Part shown: in pieces, positions 1-11,454 of the stretch
Position numbering within the stretch: the stretch's first letter is position 1
How the letters are laid out: the number at the start of each line of letters is the position of its first letter
NCBI RefSeq assembly: GCF_963583255.1
Contig: NC_084803.1
Location: forward strand, 3,755,621 to 3,819,620
Length of the DNA: 64,000 bases
Origin: Pyrus communis
Lineage: Eukaryota; Streptophyta; Magnoliopsida; Rosales; Rosaceae
Direction: 5' to 3'
Position numbers and translations under genes: made by a program
The notes under the pieces: model-generated
Seen by the model: the letters and a program-made list of their open reading frames with translations, nothing else
Databases searched by the model: none
What the model was told of the DNA's origin: nothing

Positions 1-1068
1 GTTCTTTTAATCATGGAGATGAATTAACATTAAAACAGTTGACGTTGATATTACGATTTAGTATTATTTTTCTCTATTTATAAAAATGAAAGATTTAGGT
101 TTGATTTTTTTGATAATAGAGTTCGTTTTCATTTCTCATAAATTAGAACATGGTCTTATCATTCAAATTATGATATGCGTATTAGTTATTAATCTTACAC
201 CTAATAACACATTGGTTACAAAGTGACGGTCCAAATGTCCTTTAATTTGGTTGGTCGAATTGTACTAGTTTGATTCTATTTCATAAGTGCCTGTGTTCTA
301 AACTAGCGTCACAAAATATGGACTTAGTCAAACTATTTGATTGTTGAATTAAGAGTTGAGGGGGTTTTTTCTTTTTTTTTTTATAAATTTATTATTATTA
401 TTATTTTTTTTTTATAACCATCCTATATGTATATGTACTTGCTTGTTGATTCTTTACACAATCATTTTTTTATTATTGTCGAGGTAACATCATTTCATCG
501 TAAAAACATCATAATCTAAATACCATTTTAAAAAGAATTTATTTGTTTTGAAAACCGCTTGGTTATTAATATAAATCAAATCAAGTGAATTTTTCAAAGT
601 GGGTTTGTGCTATTTTAGTAAAATTTAATTTTACTATTCAAAGTAAGCTTTGAAGGCTTTGGACCAAGTTGCGTTTAAAATTTTTAACCATTACAATAAG
701 GTTAGCAAAAAGTGGTAAAACTTGAGGGCGGTGACTGCTTTTTGCTCTCTCCTTTTGACTTTGTATTTTGTTGTTTTCTCTGTTTTCAGTCTTCAGATTC
801 CTTGTCACGGACTCACGTTTACGTTTCTCCGTCGGTAAACTTCTACAAAATGTTACATCAACCATATCATTTTAACACAATCCACGGCGAGTGTTTTGGT
901 ACACGGACGGTTATAATTATGTTTGTGTGTGTTTTTCTTTTCTTTCTAACATGGAGTCTCTACCTACTCTGCATGCTCGAGTAATTCTGAAGTTGGTATA
1001 TACTAGATTGAGTATAAACAAGGCAAACTCTGATCTTATGAATCAAATCAATAACTCGTGATGCTTAG

Positions 1069-1345
1069 TTAAATCAAGACTCGTAATAAGCGATTGTTCA
1101 ACATAAATGAACTACACAAATACCGTGAGAGGTAGCCTTTGTAGAGTTGAGTAAGAGTCGAACTTGGACCACTGCTATTGCAGTTCTTCCGCATTGCCAG
1201 CGCCCACCAACCCCCGGGATAGAAGGAATTTGGAAATCTTACTGGTTGTAGCTTTCTTCTGACATCGATGAAAGGCTTGAATGGTACGATTTCTCCATCA
1301 CTCCACAACAAAGGAGCAATCTCGTTCTTGGTCTGTGAAGTTATT
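1069..1345 (-). pseudogene. Possible decayed coding fragment of unknown family
   Basis: An open minus-strand frame of about 90 codons runs through this GC-richer patch and continues upstream of the first possible start, giving a peptide with segments such as LLWSDGEIVPFKPFIDVRRK and RFPNSFYPGGWW. The composition (charged, Trp/Phe/Pro-rich, non-repetitive) looks more like coding sequence than the AT-rich flanks. No clear ATG, splice sites or neighbouring exons were found, and I do not recognise the family. It may be a captured or relic exon, or a chance frame. Confidence 0.25.
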
Positions 1346-1511
1346 TGATAAGCTCACAGCCCAATTACCTTTTGGGCCCAGGATCTGCAGAACCAATGTG
1401 ATCTAAATATGATCCACTTGGGCTGGGCTGGTGTGGGCTATAAATGTGTATGTTAGCCCAGTTAAGAAGGCATTTGACATGCGTGTCGAGTGTACTGAAA
1501 CCATTCTTTAA

Positions 1512-1656
1512 GGGGTGTGACATTCACATACCTTTTTTTAGTTCTCATACACTCTTCTAACTTTTGGTAGTTGAATCAGATGAATTGAAGAAAATCAATA
1601 GACAAAAATTAATAAGAAATAAGTGAGAAGTAAAAAGTTACGTGGATAGCACACCC
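1512..1656. mobile_element. Palindromic MITE, GGGGTGTG family (copy 1)
   Basis: The element starts GGGGTGTGACATTCACATAC and ends with the near reverse complement (GGATAGCACACCC), so it can fold into a long hairpin. Related copies lie at 6561-6716, 23680-23826 and 42825-42970. All have a TTTTTACTTCTCACACAC-like arm, a middle with a GATCG/GATTGAA-like core, and a mirrored GTGAGAAGTAAAA arm. No coding capacity. Superfamily not assigned. Confidence 0.65.
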
Positions 1657-2140
1657 ATTCAAAGTTAGAAATTTCTAAGAGGAGAGAGAAGATTCTTTTA
1701 TGTAAGAAATTCTACGAACTGCGAATTTGAATGACTATGGAATCCAATGTGAAACAAGGAATTTGGCTGTCCCAAATAATCATATTGAATTTTATGCAAC
1801 TTGTACTTTTATGCAAGAATTTTTCATGTCGAGTTAATGGTTCGTGTAAGAAATTATGAGGCCTAAATTCACGGTATCAACCCGCCTTAAGGAAAGAGTT
1901 TAATTCAAACTGTCCCCACACAAGAGAAAACTTGAATTGTACATATAAGTTCTTGACCACTGAGCATTACGGTCTTGTGGTTTAAGTTTGGTTTTCGTCA
2001 ATGAAAAATTTGAACTAAACTATTATACTAGTTCATAATATATCGTAGCCTATCATGAATTTCACCATAAAGATCTCGCGAGTTAATAATCGAAAATCAT
2101 ATGCAATGTACACAACAGTTAGATATATAGTAAGTGCTAA

Positions 2141-3778
2141 CAGGGCCGACCCATGGCCAGTGCTGGCAGGGCGACCGTCCGGAGCCCAAAAAAATTAGGG
2201 GCACCAAAATTATCAGTGTGCATATTTATATACGTTTTCATAAGAGTATAAATTTATAAAATTTGGTTTAATTACAAAGAAATTTAATTAGAACCGGTGA
2301 TTTTGTTGTTTGAAATTAATGAGGAGGTATTGGGTTCAAAACACCATGTGTGCTTATTTAAATTCCAATTTTTACAAATTTATTTTCATAACAGTATAAA
2401 TTTATAAAATTTGACTAAATAATTAGAAGTTTAATTAGAAGCAATGCTTTTTGTACTTAAAATTAACGAGAGATCCTAAGTTCGAAATGTTATGTGGATG
2501 TTTATTTTTCAAAATTTTTACGAAGTTTTGTTTTGCTGTTAATTTAATTTTAATTACTAGCTAGTAACTATGTGGGTTGCTATTTTTAAACATTCGTTCC
2601 AATTGAAGTCTAATCTTCAACAAAAAGTAATGCGCATATTAAATTTTTAGACCAACTTTGCAAATCATATGACGTACACTATTCTAAAAATTGGCCTAGG
2701 CAGCAGCCTAGGCACAAGGTGGTAGAGCCCCGCCCCGATTTTGAGCAAGGCGTTTGGAAAAATCGGTTGGAAGCTATGCGGTCCTAGGTGGGCTAGGCGG
2801 GCCTAGGCAGCTCCTAGGTGGAGAGCTAGGCATCACCGAGGCGGTTTATATATATATATATATATATATATTTAATTATTGTGTGCTTTTTTCTTTTTTG
2901 GTTTCATGGTGGTATACTTATGGAAATAGTGTACCTAATTTGCAAATGATGGATTTACTACAAGTTCATCCAATAGTGAAACGAATTGGAGCACTTTTAA
3001 GGGGATATATACAAAGAAAATAAATAAACTAGATACAACAAGGTTAAATAATTTAGTCTATATCTAATCTAATACAAGGATCATGATTCATGAACAAGAA
3101 GAATTTAGTCTATCATCCAAATCCTCCTCATTATGATTATATGCTTACTATTTTTTAAATATTGAACTTTTTGGATGTATATAATTTGTGTGTTATTCTA
3201 CTTCTATTTTTGCATTTTGTCATTCTTTTATTATCCATACAAGTATAATTTTTTTTTTAGATGTAAATAGGCACTTATTTACAAGATATATAATAAATTT
3301 ACATAAATTTGCCTCGGCCTTGCCTAGTTGCCTAGGAGCTAGGCCCCTGCCCGTCGCTCGACTAGCGCCTAGCGATTTTTAGAACCTTGATAACGTGTCA
3401 TCAAAAGGTTTAATTTGGTGCCCATTCTACTTATACATATCCCAAAAGATTTGAAAATATTAGTATTTTTTAGTCATATATTAACGAGGTTAGTAAATAA
3501 GAAAAAACATCTCACAATTTATACAAAATCAGTTTAAAAGTTCAGATGGAACACAAAACTCATAATCTATCTACTTGTACACCTGAAGTTTTTTGGTTTC
3601 CTTCTTTCAATACAAAATAAATTAGTTTTTCCATGTGTTCTAAATTACTGAGTTTGAAGTGCTTTTCTAAATATAATTGTATCAATGTCTTACGTGTAAA
3701 AACAAATAATTTTTTATATGAAATCAGGGCACAATTTTTTACTTTGCCCCGGACCTCAAAAATCTCTAAACTGGCCTC
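2141..3778. mobile_element. Non-autonomous hAT-like element, interrupted by a second element
   Basis: The left end reads CAGGGCCGACCC and the right end reads CTGGCCTC, roughly complementary termini of the CA/G-rich type seen in hAT elements. The flanks carry a likely 8-bp target duplication with one mismatch: AGTGCTAA at 2133-2140 and AGTGCCAA at 3779-3786. Inside the left part, a roughly 180-bp AT-rich segment occurs twice in diverged form (from about 2235 and about 2381). No transposase frame is present. A second element (2677-3389) sits inside it, so about 925 bp belong to this older insertion. Confidence 0.5.
2677..3389. mobile_element. hAT-like MITE with GCCTAGGCG-type inverted termini (copy 1)
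   Basis: The left end is CACTATTCTAAAAATTGGCC and the right end, reverse-complemented, is CAAGGTTCTAAAAATCGCTA. GC-rich CTAGGCG stretches lie just inside both ends, and the middle is AT-rich with a TA microsatellite (2847-2871). Flanks ATGACGTA (2669-2676) and ATAACGTG (3390-3397) match at 6 of 8 positions, consistent with a decayed 8-bp duplication. A second copy of the family, with a perfect 8-bp duplication, lies at 18316-18897. The two share the CACTTATTTACAAGATATA segment near the right end. No coding capacity. Confidence 0.65.
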
Positions 3779-3786
3779 AGTGCCAA

Positions 3787-5144
3787 CATTAATTATATGC
3801 ACCTTCATACGCATCATAATTTATGGAGTTTGCATAATTGCGTCCATATATACCAAGAAGAACTAAAGGGAATTTAAAAAATGGAGTAATGTAAAAATCA
3901 AGAAAATATTAATGCTGAAAATTTGAACTTAAGTTACACCTTCTCCTATGCTTTCTTTCTTTTTACCTTTTTTTTTTTTTTTTAAGACCAGTTGTTAATT
4001 TTGTCACAATATTCCATTTTTTCGAAGGTCGAAAAAATTCATAGAGGCATTGCAACCTCCCTTTGCCCCCCCCCCCCCGGAATCATGTGATTTACCAAGG
4101 CCATGAATCTAATTAAGGACGTGCCATGTGAAATACGGGTCTGGAATTCGTCCCCATTTACTCTAACTATATTTTGTAAATCACATGATGTGACAATTGA
4201 CGATTGAGGATTTTTAAAAAAAAAAAAAAAAAACTCAATTATGAACTGCCACATGACTTATAAAATTTGGTCTAAAAACATGTCTCTCTAGGATTTTCAT
4301 AGTAATTCCAATAAGATAATGATTACATTATTTTTCTAATCACTACTTCTATTAACTAAAATATATTTTTAATGACTTCGAAATCAAACTTAAGAGCTAA
4401 TCATTACATATTTGTTTTGCAATACACGACATTTTATATAAGATAAAACGGATATGGATATCTATATATATATGTGTGGATAAGAGCCTAACTTGTCCAC
4501 ATCATTTTATGCAACCACTACATTTTCAATACCAATAATTAAAAAATATTAATGTATTTCCTCCTAAGCAACGTAACACCCAACAAACAGATGGGTCAAA
4601 GGGGAAATTACCTCCAAAGATTAGCATACAATTCTCTCAATCTAAGCACGATTGCGACAATGTATAAGGCATGGAGAGGGACTTGGGGTCCCATGCAACG
4701 TTTACTTAATCGGGGATGCTTATTAGAAAGAGAAAATTAGAATTAGATGCCTCATTTTAGATTTTTACAATTAAACATCTATGTTTTTTGAGTTTTTTAT
4801 TAAGCTTTTGAAATATTTGATTAAGATACTCAGACTTGAACTATTTCAAATTAATTAAAATTAATTTACATTTAAATATCTGCTATATATATTTAAATAA
4901 TTTCAACTATATTTAAGTCTAAAAATTTAAACTTTTCAAATCTAAATGTAAACCCACATCAAATGGAAACGTACCAACGTCAAATGAAAATGTACCAACC
5001 CCAAATAAAAACGTACCCAATTATAAACTATATTAAAATGAATATTCATCTTTTTGGAATGTTTAAAAATATGTTTGATTCATATACAGTGTTCTAGATA
5101 GTCTTGTTTTTTGGTAGATAAGTCTCTGGAACAACTTTTAGTTG
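3787..5144. other. AT-rich intergenic DNA
   Basis: No gene is seen. The stretch contains homopolymer tracts (T run near 3968, C run near 4067-4078, A run near 4217-4233) and very AT-rich sequence. The open frame at 4552-4740 has no recognisable domain. Confidence 0.6.
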
Positions 5145-5149
5145 ATCGG

Positions 5150-5601
5150 TGTCACATCTCGGCCCGGGGCAGATCACTTCCCGGGCCCGCTCCACCACCG
5201 TAGCACGATATTGTCCGCTTTGGGCTTACTATTCCTTCACGGTTTTGTTTTTGGGAACTCACGAACAACTTCCCAGTGGGTCACCCATCATGGGATTGCT
5301 TTAGCCCCCTTCTTGCTTAACTTCGGAGTTCCTACGGAACCTGAAGCCAGTGAGCTCCCAAAAGGCCTCGTGGTAGGTAGGGATGAGAATATACATATAA
5401 GGATCACTCCCCTAGGCGATGTGGGATGTCACAATCCACCGTCCTTAGGGCCCAATGTCCTCTCGGCACACTCGCGACCAGGGTTAGGCTCACTCGCGAC
5501 CAGGGTTAGGCTCTGATACCAATTTGTCACACTCGCGACCAGGGTTAGGGATGAGAATATACATATAAGGATCACTCCCCTAGGCGATGTGAGATGTCAC
5601 A
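5150..5601 (-). mobile_element. Cassandra-type TRIM retrotransposon with rearranged 5' LTR
   Basis: Read on the minus strand, a short LTR fragment (5601-5525) is followed by a primer-binding site complementary to initiator-Met tRNA (TGGTATCAGAGCC, 5521-5509), a tiny internal domain with an AAGGACGGTGGA purine tract, and a complete 284-bp LTR (5433-5150). The complete LTR carries a 5S rRNA-like segment (plus 5252-5337), the hallmark of Cassandra: its complement includes ACTCCGAAGTTAAGC and GATGGGTGACC. A perfect 5-bp duplication ATCGG flanks the element (5145-5149, 5602-5606). LTR ends are TGTGACAT...TGTGACA. No protein is encoded; TRIMs rely on helper elements. The 5' LTR lacks its middle, including the 5S part. 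Confidence 0.92.
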
Positions 5602-6560
5602 ATCGGAGATAAATCCTTATTATTGTAGATAATGCTAAATAATAACACTAAATCATATAATTTTGAATTAACGAAAATGTTATTATCCGTCGATTAATGA
5701 CTCTTTATAGAAAAATAATAAATAATTAAACTAATTTAAACTTTTACATTGTTAACGACATTTTCTATAAAAAAAAAAATTAAATTAAAGTAATTCCTCA
5801 TTATTAGAACAAAAAGTAATAAAACTTATGTTTTGAAAACAAACGTACCAAAAATTCAAATATGCCAAGAAGCCAAATGGACCAAAAATTCAAATGTATC
5901 AAGTAACTAAATGTACCATTATAATCAAACGTACCTAACAACGAGTTTTGTTACATTCTATTTAATTTACTAAAATAAATATTTTAATAAAAAATAATAA
6001 AAAAATCTTAAATCATCATAATAAGAGATGCATAAAAATATGAGGAAAAAAGGGAATACTAATGTGAATAGACTTCTAATGAAATAAAATGAAAGTACAA
6101 AAATTGCAGTGAAAATATTTAATCAAATTTGCAAAAGGAATAGATGTTTAGACTATAACATTTAAAAATGAGGAATCTAATTCAAAACGTTCCTATTAGA
6201 AAACACGATAATTTATTAAGTATTTTTTCATCACACTGTTTTTTAAAGATGTTTTTATAATCTACAAACATTTTCGAGTTCTTATGACAAATGTTGTAAA
6301 CACATTTTTATACGACTGGTATGAGGTCGGATGAAGAAGTGATCGTATACCTCTTTTACGTGTTAATCTTTTTAAAGAAGAGATAGACGTTAGCTTATGT
6401 CATTGTTGTTGAATTGCTTGTGCATATTTAAGGTCAATTTCGAATTGTTTACCTATAAAGTATTTTTGCTCATAAATATTTTTGTTTAAAGTGAAGTGAT
6501 TTTATTACCAACACGTTAATTAAACGCCACTTAAACATTTGGAAGTGCTTTATACATGAA

Positions 6561-6716
6561 GGGGTGTGCCAATCAACATACTCATTTTTACTTTTTACAC
6601 ACTTTTTATTAATTTATGTCATTTTTTTATCATTTTTAATTATCCGATTCAACGATCGAAAATTAAAAGAATGTGTGAGAAGTAAAAAAGAATGTAGAAT
6701 GTGTATTGGATAAACT
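6561..6716. mobile_element. Palindromic MITE, GGGGTGTG family (copy 2)
   Basis: It begins GGGGTGTGCCAATCAACATA and ends in a degenerate complement (GAATGTGTATTGGATAAAC). The inner arms TTTTTACTTTTTACACAC and GTGTGAGAAGTAAAAAA are complementary. It shares the CCGATTCAACGATCG-like centre with other copies in the window. No coding capacity. Confidence 0.6.
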
Positions 6717-9038
6717 TTTCTTTATTAAAGCCTTCCATAGACTACAGACCCTTTTGACCCAAAAAAAAATAAAAACTACACACTATTTTTCGGCCAAACT
6801 TGGTCGAAAACATTTTCAACTATCAAAGTATTTAATTTTTCCATAATAGTCGGACTATTGGATATTACATAAAAAATAGAACTTGACTGCTGAAGAATCA
6901 AGTTTAGTTGTGATTGATGATCAGCAAAAGATATTGTTGATTCTTTCAGCAACCAAGTTCTATCCTTACAGAAACGTTGCATTGCATGTAGGCAAATAGA
7001 GTTGAAACACAAACTTGAAAGTGCTTTTATGATGAATAATATTAGGAAGACTAGATTTTGAGATTAAATAACAAACTAAATTATGCGTTACTAATAGAAA
7101 TAAATATGTTTATAAACATTTAAATAATAAAACAATCATTAATTTTCATGTATTTTAATTTTTAAAACTTTGTTCCTAAATTTAATCTTCTTAACATTGA
7201 AGCTCTTGATAGATAGACCCACCAACTGAAACAGTTCTGAGGAGCACGCCACTACAGGATTCGTCCCCTCCCACCCAACTAAAAAAGTTCCCGTGGTTCG
7301 ACGAAGAGGACAAAATAAACGAAACCCTAGGAACCACCGTCCACTTTGTCTCCTCTTTTACTTTTTTTAATTAAATCACTCCTTCATTTACTAACCTGCA
7401 GCCTGCAGCACTTACTCTTATTAAACTCAATAATTAATAAAGGCAGATTGTCTGCCATTCTATTTAGTGCTCTTCATATCTTTTCTTATTTTATGCATTA
7501 AATTATGTTAACAGTTTATATTAATTTTTTTTATAAATATAATAAGATAAAAGTAATATAAATATAACATATTCACATTACTTAACCGGGATCGAATAAA
7601 TAAAAAAAATCAAAATTAACATTCAAAGTGAAGAACAGACAATCTGCCTCCACAATTAATATCTACCTTATGGACTTAATGAGATTTATTGATCAGAAAC
7701 AGTATTTGCATTTGCAGATTTGATTGCAATATAAAATTATTATTTTATATTTTTACATGGATGTGCTTCTCGTATCCTTCGAATTTGATCTTAGTTGATT
7801 CTATAGATGGATAGAATCAAGACAATATGTATTTCAACGATGAACAAAGCATGTTCGAAAGATTCTACAAATATCATCCATAAGCCATAAGCTATGATTC
7901 AATTCGAGCAGGAGGTTTATCACACGCATAAACGTTAATATTCATATTTAAAATTCCAGTTTGTTAACTGATTCGTCATATAAACGTCAATGAGTTTCAA
8001 GTTCAACTCGCGTCTTTTCATTTGTCTCATTATTAGTATGCAGCTTTGAAATGTCTTTCAAATCAAAATAAAGGCTAAAATTCCTTCTGCAAGTCTTGAA
8101 AGGTGAAAGGTGAGTCTGGCAATGAACTCTTTACAACTTTAGATTTTTCGTATAATTCTCACAATATCATTGTTAAATGTTATGCCAAAATAAAAAGTGT
8201 TTGAGAATCTCATTTTGATAGAGTCTGGATTTCTCTCGAAAGAAATGTGCGACAAAAGCATTGAGTAACTTGAGTTGTAGGCCGCAGGCAATGATGCTCC
8301 TAGACCATATCCCGTTTTCAAAACCTTCACATCAAAGATATTATATTTTTCCAGATAACCCCTGAGGATGAAAGAATAGTCAAACACAAGTGGCACCAAA
8401 ACTGGATGATAAGAAAGATTTTATATGTGGATAAGGACGGGCTTATCCACAGGCCACGTCACAAATCCAATCACGTTGTTGCCTGAAAAACAGATGATAT
8501 AATTGTTTACTGACAAAGGTAGTGGTGCTGGATATAAGTCTACTTTACACATCTTTAATCATTTTCTTAAATTTCAAACCACACATTAATTTTAACTATA
8601 AAATATTTTAAATGGGCACTTCAACTGTAAGGCTTTGTTTGATTTGCAAAAAGAAATTAATGAGGAATCATCCATTATTTATTTATTTATGTTTAATTAG
8701 CATGAGAAGAAAATAATTAAAGAGATATATTCAATTAAGATTTTGAAGAATTTTAATTCTTTTAATGAGTTTATAATTATTCAATCAGAATTTTAAATGA
8801 TTATGGAAAATTCAATGTGTATTCAATCAAGATTTTAATATAATTTATTAAAATCTTTAGAAATTCAGATGTGTTTAATTAGAATTTTAAAAAAATTAAT
8901 AACATTTCAATGTATTCAATTATAATTTGAATTTAAAAAAGTTGGAAAAATCGAAGAATAAGATGAAATTAAAAAATTTTTGTAATGTATTTTAAGCATA
9001 CATAAATCTTATTTCTTTTTATGAGATTTTTTAACCTT

Positions 9039-9240
9039 TAAGTAGAATACAAAGTTAATAACAATTCTTATGAAATTTTTTAAAATACAAAGTTACAGAG
9101 GTGATTGGTAAAAATTTTATATAAAATTTTGTATTTTAAAAATTTAATTTTAACTTTGTATTTCTACTTAAAGAATTTGAAATTTAATTTTTACCGACCA
9201 CCTCTTTAACTTTGAATTTTAAAAAATTTCTTCTAATTTT
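9039..9240. repeat. AT-rich foldback with two overlapping inverted repeats
   Basis: AAGTAGAATACAAAGTTAAT near 9040 is mirrored by TTTAACTTTGTATTTCTACTT near 9150, and a second pair (ATACAAAGTTACAGAGGTGATTGG near 9085, CCACCTCTTTAACTTTGAAT near 9200) overlaps it. This looks like a decayed MITE, possibly two nested copies. No target duplication was found. Confidence 0.4.
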
Positions 9241-10236
9241 CTACGTATTTTTTATTACGCGGAACGCATACAACACTCGACAATCATATAACCACAAAAA
9301 AAGTGAGAAACTATTATTAAATCAAAGAAATGGTCCCTGCTAAAGAAACACCCAGAGTCAGTGAGCCACAGATTCACACGCCCATTGCATTAAAATTAAA
9401 ATGAATACAGATGGCAAAAAATACACAGCTCTACCGAGTACTGATTTTCTTTCGTATACATTTGCATGAGAGAATCCAAGGCTTGAAGCCAAAACACAAC
9501 TTTTCTTCAACTTAACCTTTTATACCCTCAGGGAATCTCCCGAAAATTTATCCTAATAAAAAATTTAAAGACTAAAAAACTCTATTAAATATAGATGAAA
9601 CTAAGAAATAAAAAAATATTAATGAAAATAATTTAAATAATTTTAAGTTTTAAGATAAAAACAAAATAAATAATATAAAAATTAATTTTTTTAATATAAA
9701 AATATAATTTTTTATTAAAATAAATAGTACCATTGACTTTCCGTTAAAACTTTCCTAAAATAAAACAAGACAGTGATTTACGTTTATGAATTATGTTGTG
9801 AATTGAAATAAGCGGTGATTAACGGATTTCGAATACTAAGATTCAATTTGATTACGCAACAAGGGAGAAAATACAAATATAATATTATCCGAGAAAACTA
9901 GATATAACAAGAAAAATAAAAATGAAAATAACAATTTCATAAACAATGATGAAAGCATTAATATTAGCTACCCAAATCCCCAGCAGCCCCGACAAAATTC
10001 TTCTTCGTTGTTTTTGTCTGTACAAACTTGCAAAACGAAATCAAGTTCTTCACAGTTCCACGTCCACCATTTACACCAAAAAAGCTTCATATTAACCTCG
10101 CTATTCACAACAAAAGGTCAGAAGAATCATAAGGCCACCCATTTTTACCGCACCTGCCAAAAATATAAATAAAAAACGGATAAAACGACAAACGAGTCGA
10201 CACAGCAGTAACGGTTCCGCGACTCCTCGTCTGCAC

Positions 10237-11358
10237 TCACTCGCTGACTAGCTCCGAAATCCATCCAACATCCGGAGCTGACGATCCAGAGTCAACACAG
10301 GCGACTCGGCCAAAAGAATTCTCCTTACTCAGCCTCTCGTACATTCTCGCGTACATTCTTGCCCGGAGGTCCCTCCCGGACTCCACCCTCTCCATAGCCG
10401 GCTCCTCCTCGCAAGGCTGATCCCAGAGATCAACCGGGTTCGGTCCGACCCCACCCGTTGTACGACTCGGAGTCGATGGAAGGCTGCAAAAACCGGATCG
10501 GAAGGCGGACCCACGTGGAGACGGACCGAACCCGGATCCCATTTGGGCTCCCCATGCAGGCGGAGAGTTCATTTTCATCTTAGCAAGCTTGAAGTTTCGC
10601 ATCGAAGCAACGAGTTCACTAACCGAGTTATGGCCAACTTGAGGACTGTTTGGCGACATTGGTGGCGATTCAGACGGCGGAGATAATGGAGGGGACATCA
10701 GGATCGAGGTGGGGGGCGAACCAAATGGATACGAGTCGAAAGCTCCCGACCCTTGGGTTCTCGGGCTCTGCCCGGGAAGGACCCGAAGTTGTTCGGGCGT
10801 GTGGGCAAAGAAGCAGACGCGGCGGTTGCAGCCCAACCCGTCCTTGCATGGCTGAGTCCGGTACCTAGCCGGGTGGAGCCAGCACTCGAAAACACCGTGA
10901 GCGAACTCGCACGAGTCACCCTTCGGGCAGTGGCCCTTGCGGAAGTCAGGACATGCAGCACCGGAGTAGTGGTACTTTCTTGGGTCGCGACGCCGGGCCT
11001 TCTCGCCCGGGTGGGCGTACGGACAGTCGGTCCAGTCGTGGGACCTTCCGCGCGCGCACCTCCGGACCTTGAATTCGAACATCCGGAACTGGTCACAGGA
11101 GATTGGGTTCATGGGAATGTCCGGGTCCTCCGCTAGCGAGTCGGACTCGTTCGACGGGAGGTAACGGTGGAGCGCGGCGAGGGAGTCGAGGAACACTGGA
11201 GAGAGCGGGGAGAAGTCTCCTCCGTTGGAGGCATTGCCGTTATAGTTAACGGAGTGAATGGGGATGGGGAAGGGTGAGGTGGGGTTATGATCGTCAAATG
11301 AGTCCCAGGGAGGGACTTGGATAGTCGGGTGAACTCGAGTCGGTTCTCCGAGCATCAT
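10237..11358 (-). CDS. Arginine-rich tandem CCCH zinc finger protein (AtTZF2/TZF3, C3H20-like)
   Basis: Intronless 373-residue protein, the usual architecture for plant RR-TZF proteins. An arginine-rich region (about residues 92-130, including CARGRSHDW and [10 protein letters not shown]) precedes two CCCH fingers with family-defining spacing: Cys136-x7-Cys144-x5-Cys150-x3-His154, a 16-residue linker, then Cys171-x5-Cys177-x4-Cys182-x3-His186. The N-terminus ([15 protein letters not shown]) and the conserved C-terminal patch around [12 protein letters not shown] match the AtTZF2/3 branch. In Arabidopsis these proteins shuttle between nucleus and cytoplasmic granules, bind AU-rich RNA and act in ABA, JA and stress responses; that role here is by homology. 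The start is the first of two adjacent ATGs. The coding region is much more GC-rich than its surroundings. An odd feature is the RMYA/RMYE duplication near residues 330-340. Confidence 0.95.
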   Translation of the reverse strand: MMLGEPTRVHPTIQVPPWDSFDDHNPTSPFPIPIHSVNYNGNASNGGDFSPLSPVFLDSLAALHRYLPSNESDSLAEDPDIPMNPISCDQFRMFEFKVRRCARGRSHDWTDCPYAHPGEKARRRDPRKYHYSGAACPDFRKGHCPKGDSCEFAHGVFECWLHPARYRTQPCKDGLGCNRRVCFFAHTPEQLRVLPGQSPRTQGSGAFDSYPFGSPPTSILMSPPLSPPSESPPMSPNSPQVGHNSVSELVASMRNFKLAKMKMNSPPAWGAQMGSGFGPSPRGSAFRSGFCSLPSTPSRTTGGVGPNPVDLWDQPCEEEPAMERVESGRDLRARMYARMYERLSKENSFGRVACVDSGSSAPDVGWISELVSE

Positions 11359-11441
11359 TTTTCGGGTGGGGTTTTGAAGTTTGGACCTTTCAGACTCCGG
11401 AGTTTCTTCAAATGCGAGGGTAGATTGTAGTTGAGTCGCTC

Positions 11442-11454
11442 TTATTATATATAA
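11442..11454 (-). promoter_or_regulatory. TATA box of the CCCH zinc-finger gene
   Basis: On the minus strand TTATATATAATAA lies about 85 bp upstream of the ATG at 11358, leaving room for a 5' leader of roughly 50-60 nt. A GA/CT microsatellite (11464-11479) lies immediately upstream. Position and sequence fit a core promoter; the start site is inferred. Confidence 0.55.

Larger units (their letters stand above)
1..2132. other. AT-rich intergenic DNA, no intact gene
   Basis: No convincing gene is seen. The stretch is strongly AT-rich with long T runs (around 367-415). Two items inside it are listed separately: a possible decayed coding fragment on the minus strand near 1069-1345 and a palindromic MITE at 1512-1656. 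The short open frames at 638-984 have no recognisable domain and are probably chance frames. Confidence 0.6.
5607..10236. other. AT-rich intergenic DNA downstream of the CCCH gene
   Basis: No intact gene is seen over about 4.6 kb. Contents: a GGGGTGTG-family MITE at 6561-6716, a patch of degenerate ATTCAAT-rich internal repeats at about 8680-8940, and a foldback at 9039-9240. The open frames at 6776-7012 and 8139-8399 (minus) have no recognised domain. The part nearest 10237 should hold the 3' UTR of the CCCH gene; I could not fix its end. Confidence 0.55.

Noticed and set aside
5252..5337. 5S rRNA gene
   Set aside because: Only part of 5S is matched, it is diverged, and it sits inside an LTR with TRIM signatures, so it is the Cassandra-borne copy and not an rDNA unit.
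5142..5516. 124-codon open frame on the plus strand
   Set aside because: It lies antisense within the Cassandra LTR, including its 5S-like segment, and is not a gene.
10698..11136. Long open frames overlapping the CCCH gene in other frames (plus strand 10753-11136, minus strand 10698-11096)
   Set aside because: They are shadows of a GC-rich conserved coding region. Only the 10237-11358 frame has domains with family-correct zinc-finger spacing.
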